Positions 1 through 11,800 of a DNA stretch of 64,000 nt are shown piece by piece (position 1 is the stretch's first letter; each line of letters opens with the position of its first letter). Made by a program: the position numbers and the translations under genes. The notes beneath the pieces were generated by a model. That model made no database searches and had not been told where the DNA came from. It saw only the letters and a list, made by a program, of their open reading frames with translations. Source of the DNA: Gordius sp. MW1 (taxonomy: Eukaryota; Nematomorpha; Gordioida; Gordea; Gordiidae); the NCBI GenBank assembly GCA_964036665.1, contig OZ038528.1, positions 1,550,001-1,614,000 on the forward strand, in the 5' to 3' direction.

Positions 1-360
1 TGACCAATGAAAAAAATGACCATTGGCCAAAATGTGATTCGAAAATTATTTTTTCGTTTTTTTGACTATTATGAATTTATAACCACCTCTACCCTGTCCT
101 GGCTGCTGACCAATTAAAAAAATGACTTATATCATTTTTGAATATCTATACTATTTTATTTTTAGATATCTTATTAATAAATCTAATTATTATTACATCT
201 TATTTTTAAAAGTCATATTTTTTAATATCTAACGCATTTTTATATATTTAAATTTTATTTTCAAAAATTTTTATTATAAGCCACAAATGATTGTTCTTGT
301 TCCTACCATTGATAATAAGCCTTTTTGGCCGTCCGTTGGCTGCTGACCAATAAACATTTT
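1..360 (+). repeat. Helitron-associated tandem-repeat fragments
   Basis: Positions 1-125 and about 285-355 are copies of the roughly 127-bp unit that is tandemly repeated at 26.7-28.0, 30.85-31.2 and (inverted) 46.2-47.0 kb. The diagnostic stretch is TGACCAATG, an A-run, then ATGACCATTGGCCA, which can fold into a CCAATG/CATTGG hairpin, followed by a T-rich block and GGCCGTCCG. The part between the two copies is AT-rich and unassigned. No coding potential is seen. Confidence 0.75.
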
Positions 361-1110
361 TGTAAGAATTTAATGTTTTCAGACATTTATCCATTTCTAG
401 ACTTAAAAAAACCTTATCAATAACAAATTATTCCCAAACATATTAACATTTAGTTTTTGTGTTATCAAAATTAACTCATAAAACTAGTTTTTATGTATTC
501 AAAAGCTTTAACTACTTGATTGAAATCACAATATCTTTATTTCCTATTTCTAATGATTGCTAAAATAACAGATAAAATATTGCCTTTCAACAACTTACTG
601 ATAATTAAAAAAAAGGGGGGAGGATAGCAATTCGTAAGTTTCTGTTTATACTCTTTGAAAAGGTCACATGTGTTCACTTAAGTTACCATATAGTCGTGTC
701 CATTTCGCCCTTTTAATGATAACGCATCTGTTGTTACCATGTTTCAGTTTTACAAGTATACCGTCGTTACCTAGAAAAGAATTTAACCTTTACTATTCGA
801 GCATTCAAAACCTCACTATTTATGTCCAATGTAAGTTTTTATTTTAAATTTGTTTTTTGAATATTATTTATTTTATTTTTATATTGATTATACGTTAAAC
901 CCCTACCCCTCCCTATCTTACCCTTCCACCGCTGAGTTGGTATTATTAGGGGGCGGGAGTGGAGGAGATCATCTTCAACCCCTTTTTATTATTATTGATT
1001 TTTATATGCTTTTGGCAAATTAACGGAGGGAAAGGGGGGATAGTGTGTGCGTTTAGTTTTAACGGAGGGAAAGGGGGGGAAGGATAGATATTAGGCTTAT
1101 TATCTCTATA
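361..1110. other. AT-rich stretch without a recognised gene
   Basis: No conserved protein, splice-consistent exon or terminal repeat was recognised. It contains short G-runs and poly-purine tracts (AACGGAGGGAAAGGGG occurs twice near 1023-1079), which suggests a small local duplication. Confidence 0.4.
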
Positions 1111-1152
1111 CATGGGCGAAGCCAGGTTTTGGATTGGGGGGGGGCAAAACAT
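1111..1152 (+). mobile_element. Terminus of the CATGGGCG-type MITE family
   Basis: CATGGGCGAAGCCAGG, then TTTTGGATT and a G-run, matches the terminal repeat of complete copies at 25643-25782 and 40015-40150, which carry 8-bp target-site duplications. Only one end is recognisable here, so this is a fragment or solo terminus. Confidence 0.6.
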
Positions 1153-1359
1153 TTAAAAGTAAAAATAAAATATTTAAACTCATTTATTTATAATTATTTA
1201 TGCATTAGGGTATATATTTTTTCTTTTTAACTTTCTTTTTAGGTTTTCTATGAAATCACAATCTAATTAAATGAAATATATTAACCCAGTAAAAAAATAT
1301 ATATACTTTTATAAGGTTAAAAATATATTACATAGTTGGCTGTCTTAGCCAAGGGGGAA

Positions 1360-1490
1360 ACCCTAGTAATTATCCTACCCCCTATAGGGATTCTAGCCCC
1401 TCTCACCTTTCTCGCCCATAAATTGCATAGCAAATAAGCTATATTTATACGTAGAATAGATGAGTCGTCCCCTCTTCCCTTCTCCCCCTT
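1360..1490 (-). mobile_element. Helitron-like element terminal region
   Basis: The block CACCTTTCTCGCCC followed by ATAAATTGCATAGCAAAT and a CCCTTCTCCCC pyrimidine tract recurs at 31500-31650 and, inverted, at 45650-45780. The copy at 45639 begins with a TCTATATATATAAAA terminus, which resembles Helitron 5' ends. Orientation here is inferred from that copy. It runs directly into the hairpin minisatellite and then into the LTR element. Confidence 0.55.
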
Positions 1491-1494
1491 CTCC

Positions 1495-1671
1495 GGGGGT
1501 CTGGGGGCGGAGCCCCCAGGAGATGGGGGTTTGGGGGCGTAGCCCCCAACGGGGGTTTGGGGGCAGAGCCCCCACCGGGGGACTGGGGGCGGAGCCCCCA
1601 GCAGGGGGTTTGGGGGCGAAGCCCCCAAGGGGGTCTGGGGGCGAAGCCCCCAGTTACGCCCGAAGGGCGTA
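1495..1671. repeat. GC-rich hairpin minisatellite (six units of 25-30 bp)
   Basis: Six tandem units of the form GGGGGTTTGGGGGCGGAGCCCCC occupy 1495-1653. Every unit contains a GGGGGC-loop-GCCCCC hairpin and paired G5 runs with G-quadruplex potential. Immediately after, TACGCCC-GAA-GGGCGTA (1655-1671) is a perfect 7-bp-stem hairpin with a GAA loop. This is an island of extreme GC in AT-rich DNA. ORFs called across it are repeat artefacts. Confidence 0.9.
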
Positions 1672-1937
1672 TTATTGATTAATTATTGTCTTTGTTCGTA
1701 TGGAACAGATGTAGTTTTTTCCTTTTCATTTAGATAAAATAATTTCGCTTCACTAATGCGCGCGGTTACTTGGGATTAATTATTATTGAATAAATTCATA
1801 AAACATAAATTAAAGTTAAGGTAAGTAAAATATCCAATAACCTGATAACTGTTAAAACTTAATTCTTTTACCTTTTCTAACATTAATAATTAATTTAAAG
1901 TGATATACCTTTCATATTCTTTTTATCACTATTTTAC
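1670..1937 (+). repeat. 5' LTR (left edge truncated)
   Basis: Shares TATTATTGATTAATTATTG through CATATTCTTTTTATCAC with the 3' LTR. The 3' copy seems to start a little earlier (TGTAAATATCCCGCGCG at about 4364), so the 5' copy may have lost about 20 bp at the junction with the GC-rich repeat. The similarity ends near TTTTACA at about 1937. Confidence 0.85.
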
Positions 1938-1954
1938 AATTAACTATTTTACAG

Positions 1955-1971
1955 TGGTGATAGCGGTGGGA
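1955..1971 (+). promoter_or_regulatory. Probable primer-binding site (tRNA-Leu type)
   Basis: TGGTGATAGCGGTGGGA begins with TGG and lies just downstream of the 5' LTR. It differs at two positions from the complement of a typical metazoan tRNA-Leu 3' end plus CCA. The tRNA match is from family knowledge, not a search. Confidence 0.6.
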
Positions 1972-2551
1972 TACTTGCTATATCTTATTATGTTAGTATG
2001 ATTATGAACAACTTTATTTTTTTCATCTTTATTCTATTAATCATTTATTTCATTTTAACAATTAAATTATTTAGAATTTATATTATTAGAATGCTTTTAT
2101 TGTGTGTTAGAATGAACGTTTTTTTTGAAATTAAATTTTAACTTTGATGTCAAATTAATTTTGTGTTGTGTACGTATAATTTAGTTTATTTCAATCTTGT
2201 GAATAAAGTTATTTATCGATCTAATTTTCATAGTAGATTCTTTTGAATGAAATTAATTTTCAATTTCGTGTTTGAAATTTGATTTGAAGCAATTTTTTAG
2301 GTAGATGATTTTTACTGTTAGGGGTGATTAACTATATCCCTTCATTTAAAATTAGGCTATTATTTAAGCGATTTGGGTTTATAGTTTAGCTTACTTTTTG
2401 TGGCTTTTATTTAGATTTTATTGTACGGGTTTAATATTAAATATATTCGTATACTTTTTTTAGGTTTAATAAATTCCTGCGTTGATTTATTGGTGATATT
2501 TGTTGGTTTTGAGTTTGCTTAAGCGTAGGTAAATTGTTATATTGGGAGTAA

Positions 2552-3115
2552 ATGGTGATGTTTTCACTGTTCAAAGAAACTCAGGGGAGTGATGTTCACT
2601 TTTATATAGACGCCTGTCGAACGCATTGGTTGCTAATTTTATTATTCTTGTGTTTGGCGTGCGCATTTTATATGATAGTACAACAAGGGAGGAGAATTAA
2701 TGTGGTACAACAGAAGGTTAGATGTTTTAATTGCGGTGGTCCGCACGTGTTAAGATATTGTGATAGAAGAGGAGGCGGTAGGAACTTTAAAAACAAAGGG
2801 AATAGATTTAATTACGGTAACAGGGATAGTAATGATTTTAGCAATGTTCCAGTTAGGAGGAATAGATTTAACGACGGTACTTTTGACAATGCGCCAGTTC
2901 AATGGAATAGATTTAATTACGGTAATAGGGATAGTAATGATTCTGGTAATGCTACGGTTAGGTTTAATGGGGGTAATAATTTTAATGCTCCTGTGGCGAA
3001 TTGTGTGCATGCCGCGGAGGCGGTGTTGAGGGAGAGTGTGAGTAAAAATGATTGTTTGGCATGTGGAAGTGGCTTGCCATCGACGCAGGCTAGCTCAGGG
3101 GCTTTAGGGCGTTGA
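2552..3115 (+). CDS. gag-like nucleocapsid ORF of the gypsy element
   Basis: 187 codons. A hydrophobic stretch at about residues 26-44 is followed by one zinc knuckle of C-x2-C-x3-H-x4-C form (residues 58-70) and an Asn/Arg/Gly-rich tail built from repeats of an NRFNYGNRDSND-like motif. No recognisable capsid domain is present, so it is either a reduced or a divergent Gag. It ends in a single TGA followed by CTA. The protease/RT ORF continues downstream in the same frame, so gag-pol could be made by stop-codon readthrough. Confidence 0.7.
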   Translation: MVMFSLFKETQGSDVHFYIDACRTHWLLILLFLCLACAFYMIVQQGRRINVVQQKVRCFNCGGPHVLRYCDRRGGGRNFKNKGNRFNYGNRDSNDFSNVPVRRNRFNDGTFDNAPVQWNRFNYGNRDSNDSGNATVRFNGGNNFNAPVANCVHAAEAVLRESVSKNDCLACGSGLPSTQASSGALGR

Positions 3116-4279
3116 CTATATGTTAACGTCCCTAGCTCATATTACTCTAACATAAATTTTAATTTGACAAGCTCCATCCCCCAACTATTGTTTGGTACGC
3201 GACTGCCCACGGCGAAGGTGTGGGTAGACGGTACGTTAATTAAATTTATTTTAGACTCTGGAGCTTGTGTAAGTTTAATGTCCATTTTACAATTTAATAA
3301 TCTTTGGCCTGGTAAAAAAGCTTCCCGACCTTTTTGTAATGCCCGCCAATTAGATGGCGCGGCGGTAGAGTTAGTGGGTAAAGCCAGCGTAGAGGTGGCG
3401 GCTGGTGACGCGCGTTGGACATTGATATTATATTTAACAGCCACTAAAATCGATCCTTTAATGGGTTGGGATTGGCTGCAGGTGATAGGCCCGCATGTTA
3501 GATGGTTTGGTCTCTGTGACTCATTGATAAAAACAACCCCTAGTTGTTGGGTAGCTCCTAGTGTGAAATCTTGCCCGGGTGGGGTTGCGATGATATGTAA
3601 TATTGAGCTCCAGAGTGGTGCCGAAGTTACGACTTTAGTCGTGAAACCTCTTTCGACGTTAATCGTCGGTACACCTACGGGTGTGACGCCTACGGGTGTG
3701 ACGTCTACGGACGTGTTGAGTGGATTCGGCGACCTGGGCAAGTGGCAATTGAACTTGCGTAATATAGTTAGGAGCTACGATTCAGTTTTTGCTGAAGGTC
3801 TAGGGTGTTTGAGGGGTTATGAATATGAGGTGAGACTCAAACGTGGGGCCTATCCCAAATTTTGTCCAAGTAGGCGCATCCCGTTCATATGGCGGGACGA
3901 GGTAAATGCGGTTCTGCGGGACTGGACGGAACAGGGGATAATTACGCCCGTTGATTATAGTGAGTGGGCGACTCCTCTGGTTCCAGTTAAGAAAGTCGAT
4001 GGGTCTTTGCGGCTTTGTATTGATTTTAGGGTTACGCTTAATCCGTGGTTGGTGGAAATTAAGTACCCAATGCCGCGGGTGGAGGAAATTTTAGCGAACC
4101 TAAATAATGCATGTTTCTTTGGAGGTTATCGTGAAGGGTATGGTGTTGTAGTCGCTGACTACATTATGAGTAGAAAGCACAGCTGCGCTTGCAAGAGAGT
4201 ATTTGTGGAGAATGTTGTATCATGGCACACTCACACAAACCCCCCCCCCCCCCCTCATCTTAGTTTGCATATTTATTAA
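3116..4279 (+). pseudogene. Truncated pol (protease and RT N-terminus) of the gypsy element
   Basis: Open in the same frame as gag from the TGA at 3113-3115 to 4279; the first ATG is at 3164. Residues near 3255 carry the retropepsin motif ILDSGAC. From about 3800 the Ty3/gypsy RT N-terminal region is clear: the basic finger segment, SEWATPLVPVKK, GSLRLCIDFRVTLN and YPMPRVEEIL. The palm containing the catalytic YxDD, RNase H and integrase are absent. After about 4110 the reading frame encodes unrelated Cys-rich residues and runs into the poly-C tract, so it cannot supply enzymes. Confidence 0.8.
4238..4254. repeat. Poly-C tract
   Basis: An uninterrupted C-run of about 15-16 nt between the end of the truncated pol region and the 3' LTR. 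It is one of several long C or G homopolymers in the window. Confidence 0.9.
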
Positions 4280-4363
4280 AGTATGTATACGCGTAGTCCC
4301 TCTCCCCCTCCCCATTGCTCTTACGCATTTTAACTCGGATCTATATACAGACGCGTAGATATA

Positions 4364-4652
4364 CATGTAAATATCCCGCGCGTTATTATTGATTAATTAT
4401 TGTCTTTGTTCGTATGGAACAGATGTAGTTTTTTCCTTTTCATTTAGATATAAATAATTTCGCTTCACTAAGTGCGCGGTTACTTGGGATTAATTATTAT
4501 TGAATAAATTCATAAAACATAAATTAAAGTTAAGGTAAGTAAAATATCCAATAACCTGATAACTGTTAAAACTTAATTCTTTTACCTTTTCTAACATTAA
4601 TAATTAATTTAAAGTGATATACCTTTCATATTCTTTTTATCACTTTCTTACA
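4364..4652 (+). repeat. 3' LTR
   Basis: TGTAAATATCCCGCGCG is a plausible LTR start (TG) just before the region shared with the 5' LTR (4383-4652). The shared part ends near CTTTCTTACA. Confidence 0.8.
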
Positions 4653-5891
4653 ATAATATAATAAGGCCTTTGAGGTTTAAAATTAATAGCCTGAAAATGG
4701 TATATTTTGGGTATGATAAATACGACGATAGTCCTGAATGGGTGGGGCGCTGTACAGATATGATTATGTGCTCAAAATAGCCACTAGTATATTTTCCTTT
4801 TCAGAATTTTTGAGTGGTTTGTAGTGATATGATTTATTAAAGATTAGTTATTGTTAACGATACATAGGATTATTATATAAATATATATCACGTGGAAGTA
4901 TATTATGTTCATCTGTTCTTATTTATAATTTATGATTCGAATAAAGAGAATAAATCATTACATGGTTATGGTACAGATTATTTGACACACCGATTCGGGG
5001 GTTCAATAAAATACTTTGCTAGTGGTTATTGTCAACGAACATGCTGTGATCAATCATGCTAACAAAACTTGTATTATCTACGCCGCAGTTGAGTTGTATA
5101 CAACAATAGATGCAGACATGGGCATGTTGAATTAGGGAGTGGAGTGCTCTAAATGTTTAATGATTAAGGGATGAAAAAATGATGAACTGTAATATATTTA
5201 CCTTAATTCTATAGTTACGTGATGGGGGGGGGGGGGGTGGTGTGATGTGTCGCCCTTACTGCGTGGGCTAGGTTAGGACCAAGTAAAACAGTGAAAGTTA
5301 AAATTTTATCTAAATGTATAATTAAAAAATTTCCAATAGCTGTTTGTCAAACAGTGAAAATAAGTAAGAAAGCTTACCCCAATTTGTTAACGCTCAAACT
5401 ACAATCATCTAGATGTAATCATTTACCTTCCTCGATACACATATAAGCATATATATACAATAACGATGTTATGTATTAAATATTAAACAATATATAAGTA
5501 AGATAAATAGGTAATTTTTTTCAAAAAAAACAATATATGCCACGTCAGCATCCACGATTCATCAAGTCCTGTAAGTGGATTAAGAATCTTGTAATTTATT
5601 TTTAAAACTTTTATTATTGCTTTCAAATTAATATACAGACAACAGTAATCAACGTCATTTATTAATTTAACATAAGATTTTTGTGCAGCATTCTAACATG
5701 ATTGCCATTATCCAAAAAATATTGCCAATTTCCAAATAATTTCGGTTCTATCATAATTGCACAACGCGAAAAACGTCCCTCAACTTAACATAACCAGTCC
5801 CAAAACAACGATATTCGTATGCTATAAAAGAAGGTAAAATTTGCATTATCTTGATAGACATCACAAAATCCATCAATCGATATAACATCGG
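4653..5891. other. No gene recognised; 3' flank of the paracaspase gene
   Basis: AT-rich. It contains a G14 run at 5224-5237. TTTATT at 5595-5600 reads AATAAA on the minus strand, about 290 nt past the paracaspase stop, and is a possible polyadenylation signal. Minus-strand translation just past the stop (5770-5890) has short open patches, but none aligned convincingly with a C-terminal Ig domain. Confidence 0.4.
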
Positions 5892-8800
5892 CTAATCTGA
5901 TCGGCGTATGATATTGCCAATCAATTCACTCGGTATATTTTGAGGCTTCAGGCCGCACGTATTATATTCTTGATGCTCCAGGGCATTATCACAACCCGCT
6001 GGAACTACTTTATCAGCTAGGGAAAAGCTGCGAGATAGATTAGTTTTGATTTCGGGAAATTGTAGAGTATTTCTACTCAGGGGTTCCGAGTGCACACTCT
6101 CTCGCACCCGTCGGAGTACTTCTTCCAAGGGAACCGGTTTTGAGATGTGTTTAAAGAGGTGCGTCATGAATATGCTGTGAACTTGGCCTTCCATCTCGTA
6201 GGCCTGACTACTGGAGCTAGTGGCATAGCCAAAAACGTAATTACCTCCGCCATGATGTCCGTTATTTCCCATTATACCTTCGCCTCTGTAACACAAAATC
6301 GAAGGTTAGCAGTTATAATATCATTTGCTAGGGAGCCTCTCATTCCAAAATCACCTTAGAGATTTAAAAGTAGTAACACAAAAAACCATCTTTTTTAACA
6401 TCAAAATAGCTTTAAGTAATCTGCCAATACTTAAACCCTCACCGAGTGTTGTAAAAATGGATGGGTTTTGTTTGGTCGACTTTTGGTTTTAGTCGACTAA
6501 ACATAAGCAGCAGACCAAAAATTTTTTGGTCTGTTTTTCTTAATCTACCTTTAGGCTCAGTCAAAATTTGTGAAACAGACCAGAAACGATCGTTAGTCTT
6601 AGTTAAACCAAAGACAGCCGTTTTTACCACATTACTTCACCAAGAGCTATCTGTTTATATTTGCCAGTTACTAGGCTTGAGCATTCGACAAAGGCTAACA
6701 CACTAAAGAGCTCGTTCAAAGCTAAATAAGGGGCAATAAATTCAAAACTAACATAAACCACTTAACCCCAACCTTTTAACCCACACATTAAAAATATTAA
6801 ATTCCACCACTAATCGACACAAGTCACGACCTGGTAGCATAGCTATCGCCTTCATCTTTGCTGCTATTAATCACGATCGAATCGTCCCTGCACGGGCCCC
6901 CCTCTTGCCTACAAATATCCAGCAAGATAACAATAAAAGCGGGTGCGCAATGTTGGCTGTTCTTGCCGAATTGCAATCTGGCTAGCACTTCGCGCTCCAC
7001 GCACAAACAATCGGCCGGCCCAAAGCTCGTTGGGTCTACGTCTACGGGGACTAGATAACTTTTACCAAATTTCTCGAACCCGTGACCGCCGAAAAAGAAG
7101 AGGCAATAAGTCCCGGGAGAAGTTAGGAAGGAGGATAAAAATTCTAGGGCGCACTTCATTTGCCCGAGATTTAGGTTGAGGAATGAGTACACCTTTAAAT
7201 GGTTGAATGAATGAGTTAAACATAAACAGACCAAACGTTTTCTGGTCTGTTTTTCTTAGTCGACCTATAGGCTTGGTCGAAACTTAAAAAACAAACCAAA
7301 AGCGACCGTTACTCTTAGCAAAACCAAGGTCGACCAAACAAAACCCAGCCGTTTTTACAACATTAGGCTATAGTCAATAAGAAAATTCTTCAAAATTTAA
7401 TACAATTCTGTAGATACTTTGCGATAAAACCTTTACAAGGAAGACTTGACATGAAGACGCAGGGGTAAATAAAGAAAGACAACCGCCAATTTACATATAT
7501 ATATATAACGAAATTAATGATCTATATATTATACCGATATTTGGCACAAATTGTCGATATACTAAAGGTCAAGTTAAAATTTAAACTAAAAACTTTGGCA
7601 TTTGTAGGTGGAAAATGTATAAAAACATGAGTTAAAGACGGCCATTAACCCACAAAAAACACGAATACTTTAGCCAGTTAATGGTAGGAATTAATATTTT
7701 CATATTATTAAAAAAAACACTTCAATTTTAAAAAGTTAAATAATAAGATATACGTAGAATCCCAATTCGTTCAAGTGCTTTTCCAGCACTTTGGTGTCAT
7801 TCTCCACGGTAGCTAGGGGATTGAGACCAGTCGGATAGTTATAATTACCGATCAGTAGCGCAATCTGTATAAATTGTTAAATACTTTTATATTAATCTAT
7901 AACAATTGATTTTTTAAAAATCGCCAAAACACTATTTAATAAGTGCTAGCATTAACATCACTTTATCAAGATGTATCCTAATGTCAAAATTTTGAGCTCC
8001 AAATCGGTTAACTTAAATTTACAACCTTCACTCAAATTAAATATAGAGATATTCTCTAAACAAATTATAAAGAAAAAATTTGTATGTGTAAGGTTCACTA
8101 ATTTATAAATACTAAGTGCCGAAAAGGATTAGTGATAAGTTATAATAAAATTGCTAATTTTATAAAAATGGCTTCTAGTACATTACACGTGGTAAAAACG
8201 ATAAATAGCCAAATTAGTATCCACATAAATCCGGCCCAATTAAATCAGAAATTTGAAATAAATCATACTTATAGACGCTGAAATTTTAAAATTAAAGCTA
8301 AATCTCTTTACTAAAAGCAGCTTTTAGTTTTAATTTATAAAATTTCAACACGGCTCTTAATATATGCTATTACTTTAATTGAAAACATTTTTAACTCGCC
8401 CAACCCCCAAAGCCTTAAAAACCTCTTATTTTAGGCAAAAAAAACACGATAGTTATTTTGTTCTCATAGATATTGATATTTGTATGAAAGAACAAAACTT
8501 AAATGTGATTAATTAAGAATGTGTGTCTATACAAAAATAAATTAAATTAACGAACCCCCATAGATGTATAAATGGAGATTATATTGGATTTAGAAATCTT
8601 TGATTTAACTTTAAAGAAAAATCTCCATAAATATAAGAATTAAATTACTTTGGCGCTAGCGGTAAATTGTGCTTGTTCGTGTATAGAATCTAGCCTAATG
8701 ATGGCCGGTTTTGATAGGGCAGATCCAAAGGAATTGTAAACCCTGCATTGATAAGCTCCTTCCTCCAAATCCGACTGCAAATTCACGAATTTTAACTCGT

Positions 8801-11800
8801 TCGTTTCGGCCCCCAAAATAATCTGAAAAAATTGGCTTTCTTTAAACCCCGAGTTTTTATCATTAAACACGGTCGCTCACATACAAAAATAACATAGTTC
8901 AAACAAAAAGCTTAGAAGTTAGTACCTCTTACATAATTAATTCTTAGTGGCTGTGCTCAATTATATACTCTAAAACACATTGCATATATAACACACCCAA
9001 AAATTGTGTTCAAAATTTAAAGGAAATAATTCTAATAATGGTGGGGCTAAACGACAAGCATTAAGTCGGTGTTATATTCTTCAAAAATATATACAAAAAC
9101 AGCTAGGGGAAGGGTATTTTACTGTAAAACATGACTAAATATTCAAAAAACAACATTACCAATTCGATCAACAATCCATGTTTCCCTACCTCCCCCCCCC
9201 AACTCTAACTTAAACTCTGCAAATCCCAAAGCTAATTTATATAAGGAATTAAAATTTACAAAGAAATACAACCAAAATTAAAATAAAATTTGGAAAATCA
9301 TAATTTATAAAATTATAGAAAAAAAATCAAAAATTTATATACAACAATATTATTTAAAGATAAACCTTGTTATTTCGGTACCATTCGTAATGTAATGGTT
9401 CATCGCCGATAGCCTTGCATCCCAATATAATGGAGCTACCTATGATAATTTTCTCTGAAGGGCTTTGGGGGTGATGTACAATTTCGGGAAGGCGAGAATT
9501 TATCTTTTGCGGGGTTACTTTGACCTAACGAATTAAAAAGAAAAACAGGAAACATTTAAAAAGCAAATTTTTACGAAAAGCCAATTTCATATTGTGTAAA
9601 TTTCATGCAATCTCATACAATGAATAACCTGGGATTCCACGCTCCATATAATGCCAAATTCGTTCCAAACTTTGCATTGGTAAGATCCTTCTGAACCTAG
9701 CTTTGCTCTTTCAACGTTAAATGTGGGGTGTGTTGAGCCCATTATAACTTCGTGATCTTTGAACCATTGAAAATTTGGGTGGGGAAGTCCTAGGGCGCAG
9801 CAACTTAATTAAATTTAATTAAAGATTATGTATATATTAACTCAGAATCCTTTTATAAAAAAGCTATTGATATTAAAATTTTAAAACGCATCTTGTTGTT
9901 CAAAAATCAAAACTATGAATATTAATGTTACGGTATAACAGCAGAAAATAAGGTATAAGGTTTCCTGACTAAATTATATTAAAATCTAACAACGCATCAT
10001 ATAGTCGACATAAATGATAACTTTTCATCTCTTAACATTAACATTTATCGCAAAAAGGGTGGTGGCAAAATAGTATTGATTAATAAATATACAGAAAATT
10101 TTTAATTAGAGGATATTGTATACTACTAGAATTTCCTTTTTAGAAATTAAAACTTTACCAGCATTTTAAATTTTTACTGTACATATAAAAAATGGGCAGG
10201 GATTGACATTTTTTCTAAAGGGAGTCGGCGTCGTATATAAATACATCCAATTCTAAAGTCATTTAATGACAATGAAAAAATAACTAAAAAATGGAGGGAA
10301 AACTTTGCAGTGATGTGGAAAAAACAGCTTTTTTGGTCGACCTTTCCAAAGGTTGTCTGTTTTTCCTCCTAGTCGACCTCAAGGCTTAAAAAACAGACCA
10401 GAACCAAAGGGCGGCGACCAAACAAACCCAGCCCTTTTTACAACACTACCTTGCAGTATATTTTTAGAGTGCAATCTCGAACTTTACACTTGAAGCTATT
10501 GATTCTTTGCTATCATTATCATTTTTTTATTACGAAATAAAAAAATAGTAGATGCTGCCAAAATTAAATTTTCTGGGAGCTAAACCACTACAATTATAAT
10601 CTAAATTTAAAATTTCCAACCAAATTATTTTTCAAAAACATACGACGAGGTATAATAAATTTTTTTGATACAGGCCATAAGTTTAAAAATCTTGAAAATG
10701 CCTACTTGAGGGAGAAAGAAGCATTTTCATCAACCCGTAAACTAGCTACGGGGTGCCTCGTTATACGTGGCGCTTGACATTTACTTTTACTACCAATGCT
10801 AGTTTGCTTCGTTTCATAATTTATCTTAGCGCTTTCTTTGACCACTATAAAAATTTACACAATATTTTATAAATTATTTATATAGATGCTGAAACTAATA
10901 GAAAACAATATCTATTAATTGACAACCATCATAAGTGACAAATCATGATGTAGAAAATGGCAATAAAAATGGATACAAATTTCGTTCTTATAATATAAAA
11001 ATTCTCCAATATTTTCTCTATTTCTGGCAATCATAATATGGCCTTTATTGGGCTCGTAAAATTTAAACCTACATAAATGGTAGTAGAATCTAGGTTTTAA
11101 AGTCTAGGCTAATACCCATAGACTAAATAGACTGATCATCAACTTTAAATCAGGTGTACCGTTTTTCCGCCATGTTGAAATGTGCACAAATAAGGGGACG
11201 ACATATAGATTTTGATAAATTTGGTTAATTAAAGTGTTTTTAGGACGTAATAAAAATATATTGAACCAATTAAACATTCAAAAAAGTGTTTTAAAATATA
11301 TATCATTTACAAAATTCATAAGAGTAAAGCAATTTAGTGCCATTTGCATTTAATTAAGTAATTATTTATCAAAATCCGATTTAATTCATCAACTGATTAG
11401 GAAGGTAAATTAACTTTTTTGTTTTAACAATGGGAAACACTGCAGATGGACATGGAGATTCCAAATTGGTGGATCTAATAATTGGTGGATCTAATGGTAC
11501 AAAATTTACCGTATGAAACATATGGTATACCCCTAGGGATAAAAACCATTATAAAAATAATAAAATAATTCACCAAGGCAACCAGCTCATTTTTGCAAAT
11601 TTCCAATACATAGAATGACAGAATACATAAACTTTTACTGAATATTGATAAAACAATAGTAGTATACAGGGTAAAACACTCAATTTAAAAATTTTTATAA
11701 TCTCACATTGTGACTAGCTCAAAAGAAATAAAGTGTTTTAGAATTTTCGATTGATAAAATTATGGTTTCAAAAACCTGGTTTATTCACCGTGACCTTGCA

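Larger units (their letters stand above)
1670..4652 (+). mobile_element. Ty3/gypsy LTR retrotransposon, internally deleted
   Basis: Two direct repeats of about 265 bp (1670-1937 and 4383-4652) flank an interior with a primer-binding site, a short gag-like ORF, an aspartic protease and the first part of reverse transcriptase. Catalytic RT, RNase H and integrase are missing. The interior jumps from RT N-terminal motifs (about 4110) to unrelated-looking sequence, then a C16-type homopolymer, then the 3' LTR. The LTRs are very similar, so the insertion is probably not old. The copy is non-autonomous. The left LTR edge is merged with the upstream hairpin repeat. Confidence 0.85.

Noticed and set aside
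1317-1678. Overlapping ORFs on both strands rich in Pro/Gly/Trp
   Set aside because: They are translations of the GC-rich hairpin minisatellite and have no independent support.
2750-3010. Minus-strand and alternative-frame ORFs over gag
   Set aside because: They mirror the Asn-rich repeat region of the gag-like ORF.
3142-3741. 199-codon minus-strand ORF over the protease
   Set aside because: Antisense to a recognised protease/RT frame; no similarity seen.
5770-5891. Possible C-terminal Ig exon of the paracaspase
   Set aside because: Short open patches exist past the stop, but no Cys/Trp spacing or consistent splice junction was found.
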